The notes: generated from the letters alone by a model not told the origin. Positions 14,125 to 23,024 are shown, counted from the first letter of the stretch. The stretch is DNA of 29,721 nucleotides from Eshraghiella sp964576255 (GCA_964576255.1 CAZNUK010000022.1:1-29721), one strand, 5' to 3'. A program made the numbers and translations.

Positions 14125-14130
14125 AAAATT

Positions 14131-14667
14131 TTAGTAATTTTGTTCTCTTACTTCAAAGAAGCTCTGTGGATGATTACATACAGGACATACCTCTGGAGCT
14201 TCAAGACCCACTACCACGTGTCCGCAGTTACGACATTCCCACATAACTACTCCACTCTTTTTGAATACTTCCATAGCCTCAACATTGTGAAGAAGTGCTC
14301 TATATCTCTCTTCATGCATCTTCTCAATAGCTGCTACGCCTCTAAACTGTGCTGCAAGCTCTGGGAATCCTTCTTCCTCAGCATCCTTAGCCATTCTTTC
14401 ATACATATCTGTCCACTCAGCATTCTCACCTTCCGCAGCATGAAGAAGGTTAGTAGGTGTATCACCAAGTTCACCTAAAGCCTTAAACCAAAGCTTCGCA
14501 TGCTCTTTCTCATTCTCAGCTGTTTTTAAAAATAAAGCAGCAATCTGTTCATATCCTGCTTTCTTAGCAACTGAAGCAAAATATGTGTATTTATTACGCG
14601 CCTGTGACTCTCCGGCAAATGCCTCCCAAAGGTTTTTCTCCGTCTTAGTTCCAGCATATTTGTTCAT
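14131..14667 (-). CDS. rbr: Rubrerythrin
   Basis: A 178-residue non-haem iron peroxidase that reduces hydrogen peroxide in anaerobes. Residues 1-135 form the ferritin-like di-iron domain, with iron-ligand glutamates in AGESQARNKYTYFA, ENEKEHAKLW and the later AAIEKMHEERY. Residues 143-171 form a rubredoxin-like Fe(SCys)4 site (WECRNCGHV and CPVCNHP). This is the standard domain order and length. AGGAGG is 8 bases before the ATG. A good promoter flanked by 10-base direct repeats precedes it, and a strong hairpin terminator follows, just ahead of the hydrolase gene. Confidence 0.96.
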   Translation of the reverse strand: MNKYAGTKTEKNLWEAFAGESQARNKYTYFASVAKKAGYEQIAALFLKTAENEKEHAKLWFKALGELGDTPTNLLHAAEGENAEWTDMYERMAKDAEEEGFPELAAQFRGVAAIEKMHEERYRALLHNVEAMEVFKKSGVVMWECRNCGHVVVGLEAPEVCPVCNHPQSFFEVREQNY

Positions 14668-14690
14668 AAAAAATACCTCCTATTAATATA

Positions 14691-14740
14691 CAAATCCAAA
14701 TGAAATTATAACATATCCCCTAACCTATTTCAAATCCAAA
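14691..14740. repeat. 10-bp direct repeats flanking the rubrerythrin promoter
   Basis: CAAATCCAAA occurs at 14691-14700 and again at 14731-14740 (plus-strand reading), exactly 40 bases apart. The first lies just downstream of the predicted transcription start and the second overlaps the -35 element, so the pair brackets the promoter like an operator. The binding protein is unknown; they do not match a PerR box. Confidence 0.5.
14705..14733 (-). promoter_or_regulatory. Promoter of rubrerythrin
   Basis: Minus-strand -35 TTGAAA (14728-14733) and -10 TATAAT (14705-14710), 17 bases apart, about 40 bases before the start codon. Confidence 0.75.
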
Positions 14741-14756
14741 ATGTGTCTATATTACA

Positions 14757-14800
14757 GAATACACCTCGGATTCCGTTACCAGAAAATCCGAGGTGTATTC
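14757..14800. repeat. 16-bp perfect stem-loop without a U-tract
   Basis: GAATACACCTCGGATT at 14757-14772 pairs perfectly with its complement at 14785-14800 around a 12-base loop. Neither strand has a T-tract after it. It lies between the chemoreceptor stop (14839) and the rubrerythrin promoter, so it could end or stabilise the chemoreceptor mRNA, or be a small dispersed element. Confidence 0.75.
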
Positions 14801-14838
14801 CGAAGGTTCGCATATCAAACAAAACAAAAAAATATCTA

Positions 14839-16539
14839 CTATTTTAATTCAAATCTTCCTACTAATTCTCTCATAGTAGTTGACTGAGCTGAAAGCTCTT
14901 CACTTGTTGCAGATGATTCTTCTGCTGTAGCCGAATTAGACTGAACAATTTCAGAAATTCTTGCAACACCATCCGTTGCCTGTTCAAGTGCTAATGCCTG
15001 CTCTGCAGTATCTCTGCTTAATACCTGTGAGGTATCTGCAATCTTACCAATACCTACTACTACACCCTCAAGAACCTCTGCAGTTCTAAGAGCTGTCTCA
15101 TTACCAACCTCAACCTCACGAACAGATTCTTCGATGAGCTTTCTGGTATTAACCGCTGACTTAGAACTCTGCTCAGCAAGGTTACGAATCTGATCTGCAA
15201 CAACTGCAAAGCCCTTACCTGCATCACCAGCTCTTGCCGCCTCAATTGCCGCATTAAGTGAAAGAAGATTGGTCTGGCTTGCGATATCCTCAATTTCACC
15301 GATAATATTTTCAATCATCTTAGATGTTTCGCTAATATTATTCATAGCTTCCATCATTGAATGCATCTCATCACGACTACGCTGAGCGTTCTCAGCACAT
15401 AACTTAGCCTCTTCATATGCTGCATCAACTTTTCTTACAGTCTCTTCAAGACCCTGTGTAATGGTATCCATTGAAGCCTGTAATTCCTGAACTGATGCTG
15501 CCTGATCTGTGGCACCCTCAGCAAGAGCCTGAGCTGCATCTGCAAGGTTAACCGAACCGGCTGCAACCATCTTAGCAGATTCATCAACTTCTCTAAGTGC
15601 TGTATCAAGTTTTTCATTCATACCACGAATTCCTACTAAGAGTTCACCAAATTCACCGACATAAGCATCTTCATTCTCTGTGTCAATATTGAAGTTACCG
15701 TCAGCCATTGCAGAAAGCATATACTCCATATCCTTAATAATCACATTAAGTCTGTCAACTGTATGTTTAACTGCCAAACTAATCTCAGCAACCTCATCCT
15801 CTGTATCAACATCCGGGAATGGACTTGAAAGATCACCGTTTCTAAACTCTTCAAGTCTCTTGCTGGTCTTATGAAGTGGCTTAGCAATTCCGTTAGCTGT
15901 TGTTACTGCAATCTTGGTTGAAACTCCTACTGCTGCAACAATAATTGCAACACAGATAACAATTGTTACAATTTCCATAACTGCAAGCTGGTCATGAGCC
16001 TCATCTCCAAGATGAACATTATCCTTCATAAGCTTCTCAAGAGCCTCATATGCTTCTGCATATGCAGGAGCCATCTCAGTTATAGCCATCTCCTGAGCCT
16101 GCTTACACAGCTCTACATCCACTGTAGCACCAAGCTCGATAACCTTCTTATCAATTACAAAATATGCTTCAATCGCCTCTTCAATTGCTGCGAAATCTTC
16201 TTCGCCTTCCTTAGTTACAATTGTCTTCTCAATTTCTTCAAGATAAGCATATACCTCTGCCTTCTTCTCGGTGTGCTGTTCAACCATGAGGTCAATTTCT
16301 TCCTGTGTCTCGTATCCGATTGCTCCACGAGTTGCACTTCTTACATCCGCAAGTGCCGCCATTGCATGTCCTATGTCGCCCTGTGGAAATGCATAGTAGT
16401 TCAGCACATGATTAAAACGAGCATTAATTACAAGCATCGTAATAATAGCCGCAAGTGCTGCAATTCCACAAAAAGCAATTGTCATAGAAAATCCCGTGGT
16501 CAATCTTTTTTTAATTTTCATTTTCTGTAAAAATTTCAT
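14839..16539 (-). CDS. Methyl-accepting chemotaxis protein
   Basis: A 566-residue transmembrane chemoreceptor. TM1 is at residues 17-38, a mostly helical extracellular sensor at 40-185 (four-helix-bundle type), and TM2 at about 186-212. A HAMP domain covers 213-265, a second HAMP-like unit about 266-320, and the signalling coiled coil 325-560. The hairpin tip with EIEDIASQTNLLSLNAAIEA and GKGFAVVADQIRNLAEQS (about 415-458) docks CheA and CheW. Gln/Glu-rich stretches on both arms are possible methylation sites. There is no CheR-tethering pentapeptide. The ligand is unknown. I chose the ATG at 16539, with AAAGGAG 9 bases upstream; an open frame to 16665 would add 42 residues and run through the promoter. 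No motility gene is adjacent. Confidence 0.93.
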   Translation of the reverse strand: MKFLQKMKIKKRLTTGFSMTIAFCGIAALAAIITMLVINARFNHVLNYYAFPQGDIGHAMAALADVRSATRGAIGYETQEEIDLMVEQHTEKKAEVYAYLEEIEKTIVTKEGEEDFAAIEEAIEAYFVIDKKVIELGATVDVELCKQAQEMAITEMAPAYAEAYEALEKLMKDNVHLGDEAHDQLAVMEIVTIVICVAIIVAAVGVSTKIAVTTANGIAKPLHKTSKRLEEFRNGDLSSPFPDVDTEDEVAEISLAVKHTVDRLNVIIKDMEYMLSAMADGNFNIDTENEDAYVGEFGELLVGIRGMNEKLDTALREVDESAKMVAAGSVNLADAAQALAEGATDQAASVQELQASMDTITQGLEETVRKVDAAYEEAKLCAENAQRSRDEMHSMMEAMNNISETSKMIENIIGEIEDIASQTNLLSLNAAIEAARAGDAGKGFAVVADQIRNLAEQSSKSAVNTRKLIEESVREVEVGNETALRTAEVLEGVVVGIGKIADTSQVLSRDTAEQALALEQATDGVARISEIVQSNSATAEESSATSEELSAQSTTMRELVGRFELK

Positions 16540-16585
16540 ACTGCCGTTCTCCTTTGCATATTTTTTACCAGTCTTTAATAAAAAT

Positions 16586-16614
16586 ATTATAATCCTTTTA
16601 AATATATATGTCAA
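16586..16614 (-). promoter_or_regulatory. Consensus promoter of the chemoreceptor gene
   Basis: Minus-strand TTGACA (16609-16614) and TATAAT (16586-16591) separated by 17 bases: a perfect housekeeping-sigma consensus. The leader would be about 40 bases. Confidence 0.85.
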
Positions 16615-16660
16615 AGAAAAATCACCCATAAAACGACATTTTTTAAGTAATTTATCCACA

Positions 16661-16685
16661 AACAAAAAGAGCCCAAACAGGCTCT
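16661..16685 (-). terminator. Rho-independent terminator of the pst-pho operon
   Basis: On the minus strand AGAGCC/GGCTCT with a 6-base loop is followed by TTTTTGTTT. It starts 17 bases after the stop of the phoR-type kinase gene. Confidence 0.85.
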
Positions 16686-16701
16686 ATTGTTGACTTTTCA
16701 C

Positions 16702-18345
16702 CTAATTATTAAATTGAATTTCCATGGTAGTTCCTTCACCCACAACACTAGTCATTTTAATCTGTCCACCCATACATTGAACTGCATTTTTTACAATGGA
16801 AAGACCCAGTCCGGTTCCTCCGGTTTCCCTTGAATGACTCTTGTCCACACGGTAAAATCTCTCAAACACTCTTGCATGATGCTCTGCAGGGATTCCAATT
16901 CCGGTATCCTTCACAATAACACGTCCCTGCTCGACCATAATTGTAACGCTTCCATTTTCCACATTATATCTGATGGCATTGTCACATAAATTATGTATTA
17001 TCTCATAGATGTATTCCTTCACACCCGAAATCACAGTTGAAGAACCTGTAAGACTCAAAGTTACCTTGCTGTCTTTAGCAAGGCAGCTAAGACTATCCAC
17101 CACCTCACCGGCAACCTTAAATACATCCACTTCTTCCTTAACAATCTCTGTCTTTTCATCTAACTTGGACAACCTTATGGTATCGTTAACCAAAGTAACC
17201 ATTCTCTGTGCTTCCCTCCTGATATGACCAACAAATCTGTTCATATCTTCCGGCTTAACCATATTATTTTCAATAAGCTCAGCGCTGCCTATAATAGACT
17301 GAAGAGGAGTTTTAAGCTCATGAGAAACATTAGCTGTGAATTCCTGCCTACTACGTCTGAAAAATGCCTGTTCGCTCACATCAAACACCAGTACCACTAC
17401 TCCTAAAATATCACCTTCATACTCAATCTTATTAACATTAACCCTGTATTCACCGCCATTTTTTGGAACATAGACTTCGCTGTTATGACCTTTAAGGGCA
17501 TCCTCCACCGCAACAGTAATTTTGGGACTTCTGTCCACCTTAAAAAATTCCTGGCCTACGCAGTTTTCGTCCACTTCAAAATACTTACAGGCTGCGCCAT
17601 TAAGGCTTATTATCTCACCCTTGCTGTTAAGTATCACAAGCCCTTCATTCATATATTCTGCAATCTGTTTAAACTCATCCTCTTGCTGCTTTAAGGCATT
17701 TTTCTTCTTGGAAATTTCCTTACGCTGTTTATTGATTTTACCAAGAAGAGGTGCAAGTTCTTCATAAGCATTTTCATTTTCCAATGGCTTATCCAAATTA
17801 ATTTTATTAAGAGGTTCAACAATTTTTCCAGCCACATGCCTCACCACTGCCACACTCACCAGAATTGCTATTGCAAAAATCACAGCAACCGGTATAAAAA
17901 CCCTGACAAAAACAGCAAACACAGAAATTACGCTAATGGAAACTCTTAATACATTTCCATCTTCCATGAGCTTGGCATAATACAGTCTTTTGTTCATTAA
18001 AGTAGAGGAATAACGGGAGCTTTCACCAACCCCATTTTCAAATGCCTGGGAAACTTCCTCCCTGTCAATATGGTTATCCATATTCGTTGCATCAGAATCC
18101 GAATCGTATATAACCTTACCCGTTGCATCAATGAAAGTAACACGAATATTATCAAATTTTTCAGCAGTAAGATAATTAATCCCATCCGCCTTAACTCCGC
18201 CTTCAATCAAAGCAAGCTCTGTACGAAGCTGTTCTTTTTCCACATCAAGAAAATATCCATAAAGAATTCCCATAACAATGGAAAGACACAAAAGTAAAGT
18301 TATATTAACAACTGCTATTGTCGAATGAAAAATTTTTTTAGTCAC
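16702..18345 (-). CDS. phoR: PhoR-type sensor histidine kinase
   Basis: A 547-residue membrane histidine kinase. TM1 is near residues 10-30, an extracellular sensor at 35-138, and TM2 at about 140-168. A HAMP-like linker follows, then a PAS domain (about 222-325, NEGLVILNSKGEIISLNGAA), HisKA with FTANVSHELKTPLQ and phospho-acceptor H342, and HATPase_c with NLCDNAIRYN, DTGIGIP, FERFYRVD and GGTGLGLSIV. It should phosphorylate the PhoB-type regulator under phosphate limitation, restrained by the Pst-PhoU complex. It is the last gene of the pst operon, starting one base after the phoB stop. Confidence 0.93.
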   Translation of the reverse strand: MTKKIFHSTIAVVNITLLLCLSIVMGILYGYFLDVEKEQLRTELALIEGGVKADGINYLTAEKFDNIRVTFIDATGKVIYDSDSDATNMDNHIDREEVSQAFENGVGESSRYSSTLMNKRLYYAKLMEDGNVLRVSISVISVFAVFVRVFIPVAVIFAIAILVSVAVVRHVAGKIVEPLNKINLDKPLENENAYEELAPLLGKINKQRKEISKKKNALKQQEDEFKQIAEYMNEGLVILNSKGEIISLNGAACKYFEVDENCVGQEFFKVDRSPKITVAVEDALKGHNSEVYVPKNGGEYRVNVNKIEYEGDILGVVVLVFDVSEQAFFRRSRQEFTANVSHELKTPLQSIIGSAELIENNMVKPEDMNRFVGHIRREAQRMVTLVNDTIRLSKLDEKTEIVKEEVDVFKVAGEVVDSLSCLAKDSKVTLSLTGSSTVISGVKEYIYEIIHNLCDNAIRYNVENGSVTIMVEQGRVIVKDTGIGIPAEHHARVFERFYRVDKSHSRETGGTGLGLSIVKNAVQCMGGQIKMTSVVGEGTTMEIQFNN

Positions 18346-18346
18346 C

Positions 18347-19015
18347 CTATACCTCCAGACGGTAGCCCACGCCTATAACTGTAGCAATCATTCCTGACGC
18401 ATTTCCAAGTTTTTTTCTCAGTGTTTTGATATGCATATCTACGGTTCTTGTTTCGCCAAAATAATCCATTCCCCAAACCTTAGTGAGTATGGTGTCTCTT
18501 GAAAACACAATCCCCGGATTTTCCATAAATAATTTTAGAAGTTCAAATTCTTTGTATGTAAGATTAATTTTATCACCATCAATATAAGCCTGTCGCTCAT
18601 CCGGTTTGAGAGTTATCGCCCCATGTTGCAAAATCAAACTGCCATCCTTATCACCGCAACGTCTTAAAACCGCCTTAACTCTTGACACCATTTCCATCAT
18701 TCCAAAGGGCTTAGTAAGATAATCATCCGCTCCCATATCAAGGCTATGAATCACGTCGATTTCAGTCCCCTTGGCAGTTGCCATGATAACTGGAACATTT
18801 CTGGTTTTTGAATCAGCACGCAATTTTTTCAAAATAGTTACTCCATCTTCTCCTGGAAGCATTATATCCAAAATAATCAGGCTTGGTTTTTCTGTTTTGA
18901 GCGCACTAAAGAGCTCTTCTCCGCAAGAAAAGCCCTTTGCCTCATACCCGGTTGATTTCAGGGTATATACTTCAATATCCCGAATTGCGTTGTCATCATC
19001 GACACACCATATCAT
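18347..19015 (-). CDS. phoB: PhoB/PhoP-type response regulator
   Basis: A 222-residue OmpR-family regulator. The receiver covers residues 1-115 with the acidic cluster DDD at 6-8, phospho-acceptor D50 in LIILDIMLPG, T80 and K102. A winged helix-turn-helix covers 128-222 (LTYKEFELLKLF, RTVDMHIKTLRKKLG, TVIGVGYRLEV). It is expected to bind the Pho-box repeats upstream of pstS. Its ATG overlaps the phoU stop by 4 bases. Placement between phoU and the kinase gene, rather than sequence alone, gives the PhoB/PhoP assignment. Confidence 0.93.
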   Translation of the reverse strand: MIWCVDDDNAIRDIEVYTLKSTGYEAKGFSCGEELFSALKTEKPSLIILDIMLPGEDGVTILKKLRADSKTRNVPVIMATAKGTEIDVIHSLDMGADDYLTKPFGMMEMVSRVKAVLRRCGDKDGSLILQHGAITLKPDERQAYIDGDKINLTYKEFELLKLFMENPGIVFSRDTILTKVWGMDYFGETRTVDMHIKTLRKKLGNASGMIATVIGVGYRLEV

Positions 19016-19665
19016 TTGCCGGTTCCTCCTTTATGATTGCCGGTTATGGAGAACATAACCCACTCTGCAATGTTAGTGGCATGGTCTCCAATTCTTTCAA
19101 AATATTTTGCAATCAGCAGTAAATCCACTGCCAATTCCCCATCCGCATGATTTTCTCCTATTGTGCGAATAAGATATTCTTTTATCTTATTAAAAAAGTC
19201 ATCCACTACATCATCCTGGTCAATTACTGCCTTAGCCAACTCCATATCCTGCCTTACATAGGCATCTATACTTCCTGTTACCATCTTAGTGGTGGCTTCT
19301 GCCATAAGCTTAATGTCTTTGGTGGCTTCTGCAGTTTTACCCTTTAGGAATATAACCATCTCAGCAATATCCTCCGCCTGGTCACCGATTCTCTCCATAT
19401 CGGTAATCATCTTAAGTGCTGCGGATACCTGACGCAAATCCCTTGCCACCGGCTGCTGCTGTAATAAAAGCTTGAGACAGATAGCTTCAATTTCTCTCTC
19501 CATACTATCAATTTCTTTGCCATTAACTATTACCTCAGAAGCAAGCTGTGGTTTTCCTTCTATAAGAGCATGGGCTACAGTCTCAATAACCGCCTCGCAC
19601 ATAGCTCCCATTTCAATTAATTTTTTATTAAGCAACGCAAGCTGCTCGTCGAAATGATTTCTCAT
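19012..19665 (-). CDS. phoU: Phosphate signalling protein PhoU
   Basis: A 217-residue all-helical cytoplasmic protein with two PhoU repeats of three helices each. The start RNHFDEQLALLNKKLIEMGAM and the metal-binding-type motifs EREIEAICLKLLLQQQPVARDLR, DMERIGDQAEDIAE and ERIGDHATNIAEWVM are family hallmarks, one set in each half. PhoU links the PstSCAB transporter to PhoR and dampens the Pho response when phosphate is plentiful. Its ATG overlaps the pstB stop by one base. Confidence 0.96.
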   Translation of the reverse strand: MRNHFDEQLALLNKKLIEMGAMCEAVIETVAHALIEGKPQLASEVIVNGKEIDSMEREIEAICLKLLLQQQPVARDLRQVSAALKMITDMERIGDQAEDIAEMVIFLKGKTAEATKDIKLMAEATTKMVTGSIDAYVRQDMELAKAVIDQDDVVDDFFNKIKEYLIRTIGENHADGELAVDLLLIAKYFERIGDHATNIAEWVMFSITGNHKGGTGK

Positions 19666-20420
19666 TATCCAAACCTCCCTGTAATATAATCTTCTGTCCG
19701 CTTATCCTTAGGCATTGCAAACATTTCCTCGGTACCCTGGCACTCCACCAACTCTCCCATTAGGAAAAATGCAGTATTATCAGAGATTCTTACAGCCTGC
19801 TGCATATTATGCGTTACTATAACAATAGTATACTTATCTTTTAACTCAACTGCAAGGTCTTCTATTTTAGAAGTTGAAATCGGGTCCAATGCGCTTGTAG
19901 GCTCATCCATTAAAAGCACCTTAGGCTTAACTGCCAATGCTCTTGCAATACAAAGTCTCTGCTGCTGCCCTCCGGAAAGACCTAATGCAGATTTTTTCAG
20001 TCTGGCCTTAACCTCATCCCAGATTGCAGCTCCCCTAAGGGATTCCTCCACAATTTCATCCAGCGCAGCTTTATTTTTGATGCCATGAGTTCTTGGTCCA
20101 TAAGCAATATTATCATAAATACTCATAGGAAATGGATTAGGCTTCTGAAAAACCATACCGATATTTTTTCTAAGCTCATTAACATTAACATCTTTGTCAA
20201 AAATATTAACATTATCATACATAATGCTGCCTTCAATTTTTACCCCGGGAATCAAATCATTCATTCTGTTAAGGGTTTTTAAAAAAGTTGACTTACCACA
20301 TCCTGATGGTCCAATAAGGGCGGTTATTGTATTTTCTTCTATTTCAATATTAATATTCTTCAATGCCTGCGTACCTGAATACCACAGATTTAAATCTTTT
20401 ACAGAAATTATGCTACTCAT
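19665..20420 (-). CDS. pstB: Phosphate ABC transporter ATP-binding protein PstB
   Basis: A 251-residue ABC ATPase with Walker A GPSGCGKST (residues 37-45), the Q-loop in GMVFQKPNPFPMSIYDN, signature LSGGQQQR, Walker B VLLMDEPTSALDP and switch His in VTHNMQQAVRISD. The KPNPFPMSIYDNIAYGPR stretch is specific to PstB. It powers phosphate import by PstC/PstA. Its start overlaps the pstA stop by 4 bases (ATGA). Confidence 0.97.
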   Translation of the reverse strand: MSSIISVKDLNLWYSGTQALKNINIEIEENTITALIGPSGCGKSTFLKTLNRMNDLIPGVKIEGSIMYDNVNIFDKDVNVNELRKNIGMVFQKPNPFPMSIYDNIAYGPRTHGIKNKAALDEIVEESLRGAAIWDEVKARLKKSALGLSGGQQQRLCIARALAVKPKVLLMDEPTSALDPISTSKIEDLAVELKDKYTIVIVTHNMQQAVRISDNTAFFLMGELVECQGTEEMFAMPKDKRTEDYITGRFG

Positions 20421-21277
20421 AGACTCCTCCTTTTCTTAAGCTTTTTGCTTACCAAATCTGCTGCCAGATTAATTATAAGTGTCAAAATCATCAAAATTGC
20501 TGCAATTGCAAAAGCTATTTCAAATTCGCCCTGCTCCTTGGCATACACATACAATGCCACTGTAAGGGTCGAACCGGAGCTTACAAGCCCGTCAAAAAAT
20601 CCATTGAGTGCATGGGCAAAGCCTGCCGTAAATAATAACGCCGCAGATTCTCCGATTATTCTTCCTATGGATAAAATACAACCTGTAATCACACCGTCCA
20701 CACATTCCGGTAAAACCACTGTTTTGATAACACGCCATTTACCGGCACCCAGGCCAAACGCTCCTTCTCTGTAGCTTTGGGGAACTGTTTTAAGGCTTTC
20801 TTCTGTCGTCCTCATAACTGTAGGCAGATTCATAATTACAAGGGTTAATGCCCCTGCTAAAAGCGAAGTTTTAAAACCAAGGAACTGACAGAAAAATAGC
20901 ATTCCCACCAGACCATATATAATTGACGGGATTCCCGAAAGTGTCTCCGCCGCATATTCTATTACCGCCACAATTTTTTGATTACGGGCATATTCCGTAA
21001 GATATACTGCTGCCCCTACTCCCAAAGGGATTACCAAAACAAGAGTTGCAAGAATAATGTAAACCGTATTCAATATATCCGGTAATATTCCGATTTTGTC
21101 TGCCAAATAACTTGGTTTGGTAGAAATCAGCTCCCATGATATATGGGGGATTCCCTTGTACATTACATATAACACCAGAAAAATTACCAAAGCACATGTA
21201 ATTACAATTGAAACTATCATAAGCAGTTTCATTAAGAATATATATAAGCTCCTTTTGGAAGATATTTTTTTGTCCAT
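20417..21277 (-). CDS. pstA: Phosphate ABC transporter permease PstA
   Basis: A 286-residue inner-membrane permease with about six transmembrane helices, preceded by a basic N-terminus. The cytoplasmic EAA-type loop that contacts PstB reads SYREGAFGLGAGKWRVIKTVVLPE. The NLPTVMRTTEESLKTVPQ and SGIPSIIYGLVGM stretches are typical of PstA. Its ATG overlaps the pstC stop by one base. Confidence 0.96.
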   Translation of the reverse strand: MDKKISSKRSLYIFLMKLLMIVSIVITCALVIFLVLYVMYKGIPHISWELISTKPSYLADKIGILPDILNTVYIILATLVLVIPLGVGAAVYLTEYARNQKIVAVIEYAAETLSGIPSIIYGLVGMLFFCQFLGFKTSLLAGALTLVIMNLPTVMRTTEESLKTVPQSYREGAFGLGAGKWRVIKTVVLPECVDGVITGCILSIGRIIGESAALLFTAGFAHALNGFFDGLVSSGSTLTVALYVYAKEQGEFEIAFAIAAILMILTLIINLAADLVSKKLKKRRSL

Positions 21278-22146
21278 TATTTTCCCTTCCTGCCTTTCAA
21301 AAAGAAATTCAATGTGGCATTAATGAGCATAATAAATAAAAACAGGACTAAGGCTATGGAAAAGAGCGCCTGTCTCTGTAGCCCTGCCGAATAAGACATT
21401 TCACTGGCAATTGCTGTGGTTAAAAAGCGTACACTTTCAAACAATCCCGGCATGTTGGCTGCATTTCCGGCTACCATCATTACCGCCATTGCCTCTCCTA
21501 TGGCACGTCCCACTCCTAATACGATTGCTGTTGCAATTCCGCTTTTGGCCGCAGGTACTGAGACTTTAAAATAAGTCTCTACTTTGGTTGCTCCAAGTGC
21601 CAGCGATGCCTCTTCATACTCCTTAGGTACGGCATCAAGAGCCGTAAGACTAACTTTAATAATTGATGGAAGTACCATAATTGCCAGTACAATAATTGCA
21701 GCAAGAAGGCTTGCGCCATCCGGTACGTTAAAAACCTTTCTGATTGCCGGAACCAGCACAAGCATTCCTACAAGTCCATACACGACAGAAGGAATTCCCG
21801 ACAATAATCCAACCATAGCTTCTATTGTTCTTCTTACTTTTTCCGGTGCGAGCTTAGCAAGAAAAACTGCTGCAAAAAAACCAATAGGAGTACCGATTAA
21901 TATTGCTCCCGCAGTTCCGTATATACTGGTGAGAATAAACGGCAATATTCCATAGGAGGGTTCACTGGCTGTGGACTCCCATTTTTCCCCAAATAAGAAG
22001 TCCCCAAGTCCAATTTCCCTTATTCCCGGAATTCCCGAAATAACCAAATATATGGTAATCAGTAGCACCGCTCCGATTGTAATCAATCCAAGCACTGTAA
22101 ATATCCCTTGTATAATAGTTTCAGATATTTTATTTTTACTTTTCAT
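21277..22146 (-). CDS. pstC: Phosphate ABC transporter permease PstC
   Basis: A 289-residue membrane permease with about six transmembrane helices. The PstB-contacting loop reads PKEYEEASLALGATKVETYFKVSVPAA in two parts around the EAA motif, and LSGIPSVVYGLVGM and GVGRAIGEAMAVMMVAGN are PstC hallmarks. I chose the ATG at 22146, with TGGAG 6 bases upstream; an in-frame GTG four codons earlier overlaps that site. It follows pstS by about 20 bases. Confidence 0.96.
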   Translation of the reverse strand: MKSKNKISETIIQGIFTVLGLITIGAVLLITIYLVISGIPGIREIGLGDFLFGEKWESTASEPSYGILPFILTSIYGTAGAILIGTPIGFFAAVFLAKLAPEKVRRTIEAMVGLLSGIPSVVYGLVGMLVLVPAIRKVFNVPDGASLLAAIIVLAIMVLPSIIKVSLTALDAVPKEYEEASLALGATKVETYFKVSVPAAKSGIATAIVLGVGRAIGEAMAVMMVAGNAANMPGLFESVRFLTTAIASEMSYSAGLQRQALFSIALVLFLFIMLINATLNFFLKGRKGK

Positions 22147-22166
22147 AAAAAGCTCCACTACACAGA

Positions 22167-22970
22167 TTAATTAGCAGGAACAACTCCTGCTCCAAGAATA
22201 ATATCGTCAGCCTCCCCAGAAGTTACATAATCGAAGAACTTACTTGCTGTCTCTGACAATTCTTCCCCTTCTTTTGTTACTAAAATAAACGGACGCTGTA
22301 ATTCATAGCTGCCATCTTTGATAGTCTCTTCTGATGCTTCTACGCCTTCAACAGTAAGCATTTTAACTGTTTCTTTGACAGATGCTACGGAAGCATATCC
22401 GATAGCATTAGGGTTATTAGATACTGTTGTTATAACATCTCCCGTGGAAGTAAGCTCCTGACGATATACACATTCATCTTCAACGCCTACAACAGCTTCA
22501 AAACCATCTCTTGTTCCACTTCCAGCCTCTCTTCCTATAAGTACAATTTCCATATCCTCGCCGCCAAGCTCGCTCCAATTTGTTATTTCTCCGGTAAATA
22601 CCTTAGCGATAGTTTCCAAATCCATATCTTCAATTGGATTATCAGTATTAACAATAATTGCAATTCCATCATATGCAAGAACTGTAGCAGTAAGGCCTGC
22701 TTCCTTTTCCTCATCCTTTAAGTTACGGCTTGAAAGACCTATATCACATCTACCTTCTAATACAGCAGTAATTCCTGAACCGGAGCCTGTAGGATTATAT
22801 GTAAAATTCACACCTTCATTTGCTTCCATAAATGCTTCTCCAAGGGAACCTATTACCTTTTCCATAGAGGTAGAACCATCTGTGGATACTGTTTTTTCCG
22901 TTCCTGTACAACCTGCTAATCCTAATACGCTAATCACTGTTAGCAACACACATAAAATCTTCTTCATCAT
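22167..22970 (-). CDS. pstS: Phosphate-binding lipoprotein PstS
   Basis: A 267-residue substrate-binding lipoprotein. Residues 1-21 form a lipoprotein signal with the lipobox VLGLAGC, so the mature protein would be anchored by the Cys. Phosphate-binding segments follow: TDGSTSMEKV, NPTGSGSGITAV, IGLSSRNLKDEE and GREAGSGTRDGFE. It captures phosphate outside the membrane for PstCA. Two adjacent ATGs (22970 and 22967) both suit the GAAGGA site. It is the first gene of the operon, downstream of a Pho-box-like array. Confidence 0.95.
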   Translation of the reverse strand: MMKKILCVLLTVISVLGLAGCTGTEKTVSTDGSTSMEKVIGSLGEAFMEANEGVNFTYNPTGSGSGITAVLEGRCDIGLSSRNLKDEEKEAGLTATVLAYDGIAIIVNTDNPIEDMDLETIAKVFTGEITNWSELGGEDMEIVLIGREAGSGTRDGFEAVVGVEDECVYRQELTSTGDVITTVSNNPNAIGYASVASVKETVKMLTVEGVEASEETIKDGSYELQRPFILVTKEGEELSETASKFFDYVTSGEADDIILGAGVVPAN

Positions 22971-23024
22971 TTTTTCCTTCTTTCTTTTATCATTTCTTGT
23001 TACAATTCATTTTTATCACTGTGA

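Noticed and set aside
13930..14478. A 182-residue plus-strand frame across the hydrolase and rubrerythrin genes
   Set aside because: It crosses two well-supported genes and the terminator between them and has no recognisable motif.
15994..16530. A 178-residue Cys- and Ser-rich plus-strand frame opposite the chemoreceptor
   Set aside because: Its composition is what the antisense of a helical Glu/Ala-rich protein gives; no start signal or motif.
16652..16660. A perfect DnaA box TTATCCACA
   Set aside because: It is a single isolated 9-mer, which is likely to occur by chance in a window this size.
16540..16665. A 42-residue N-terminal extension of the chemoreceptor
   Set aside because: It would run through the consensus promoter at 16586-16614 and has no ribosome binding site; the ATG at 16539 has a good one.
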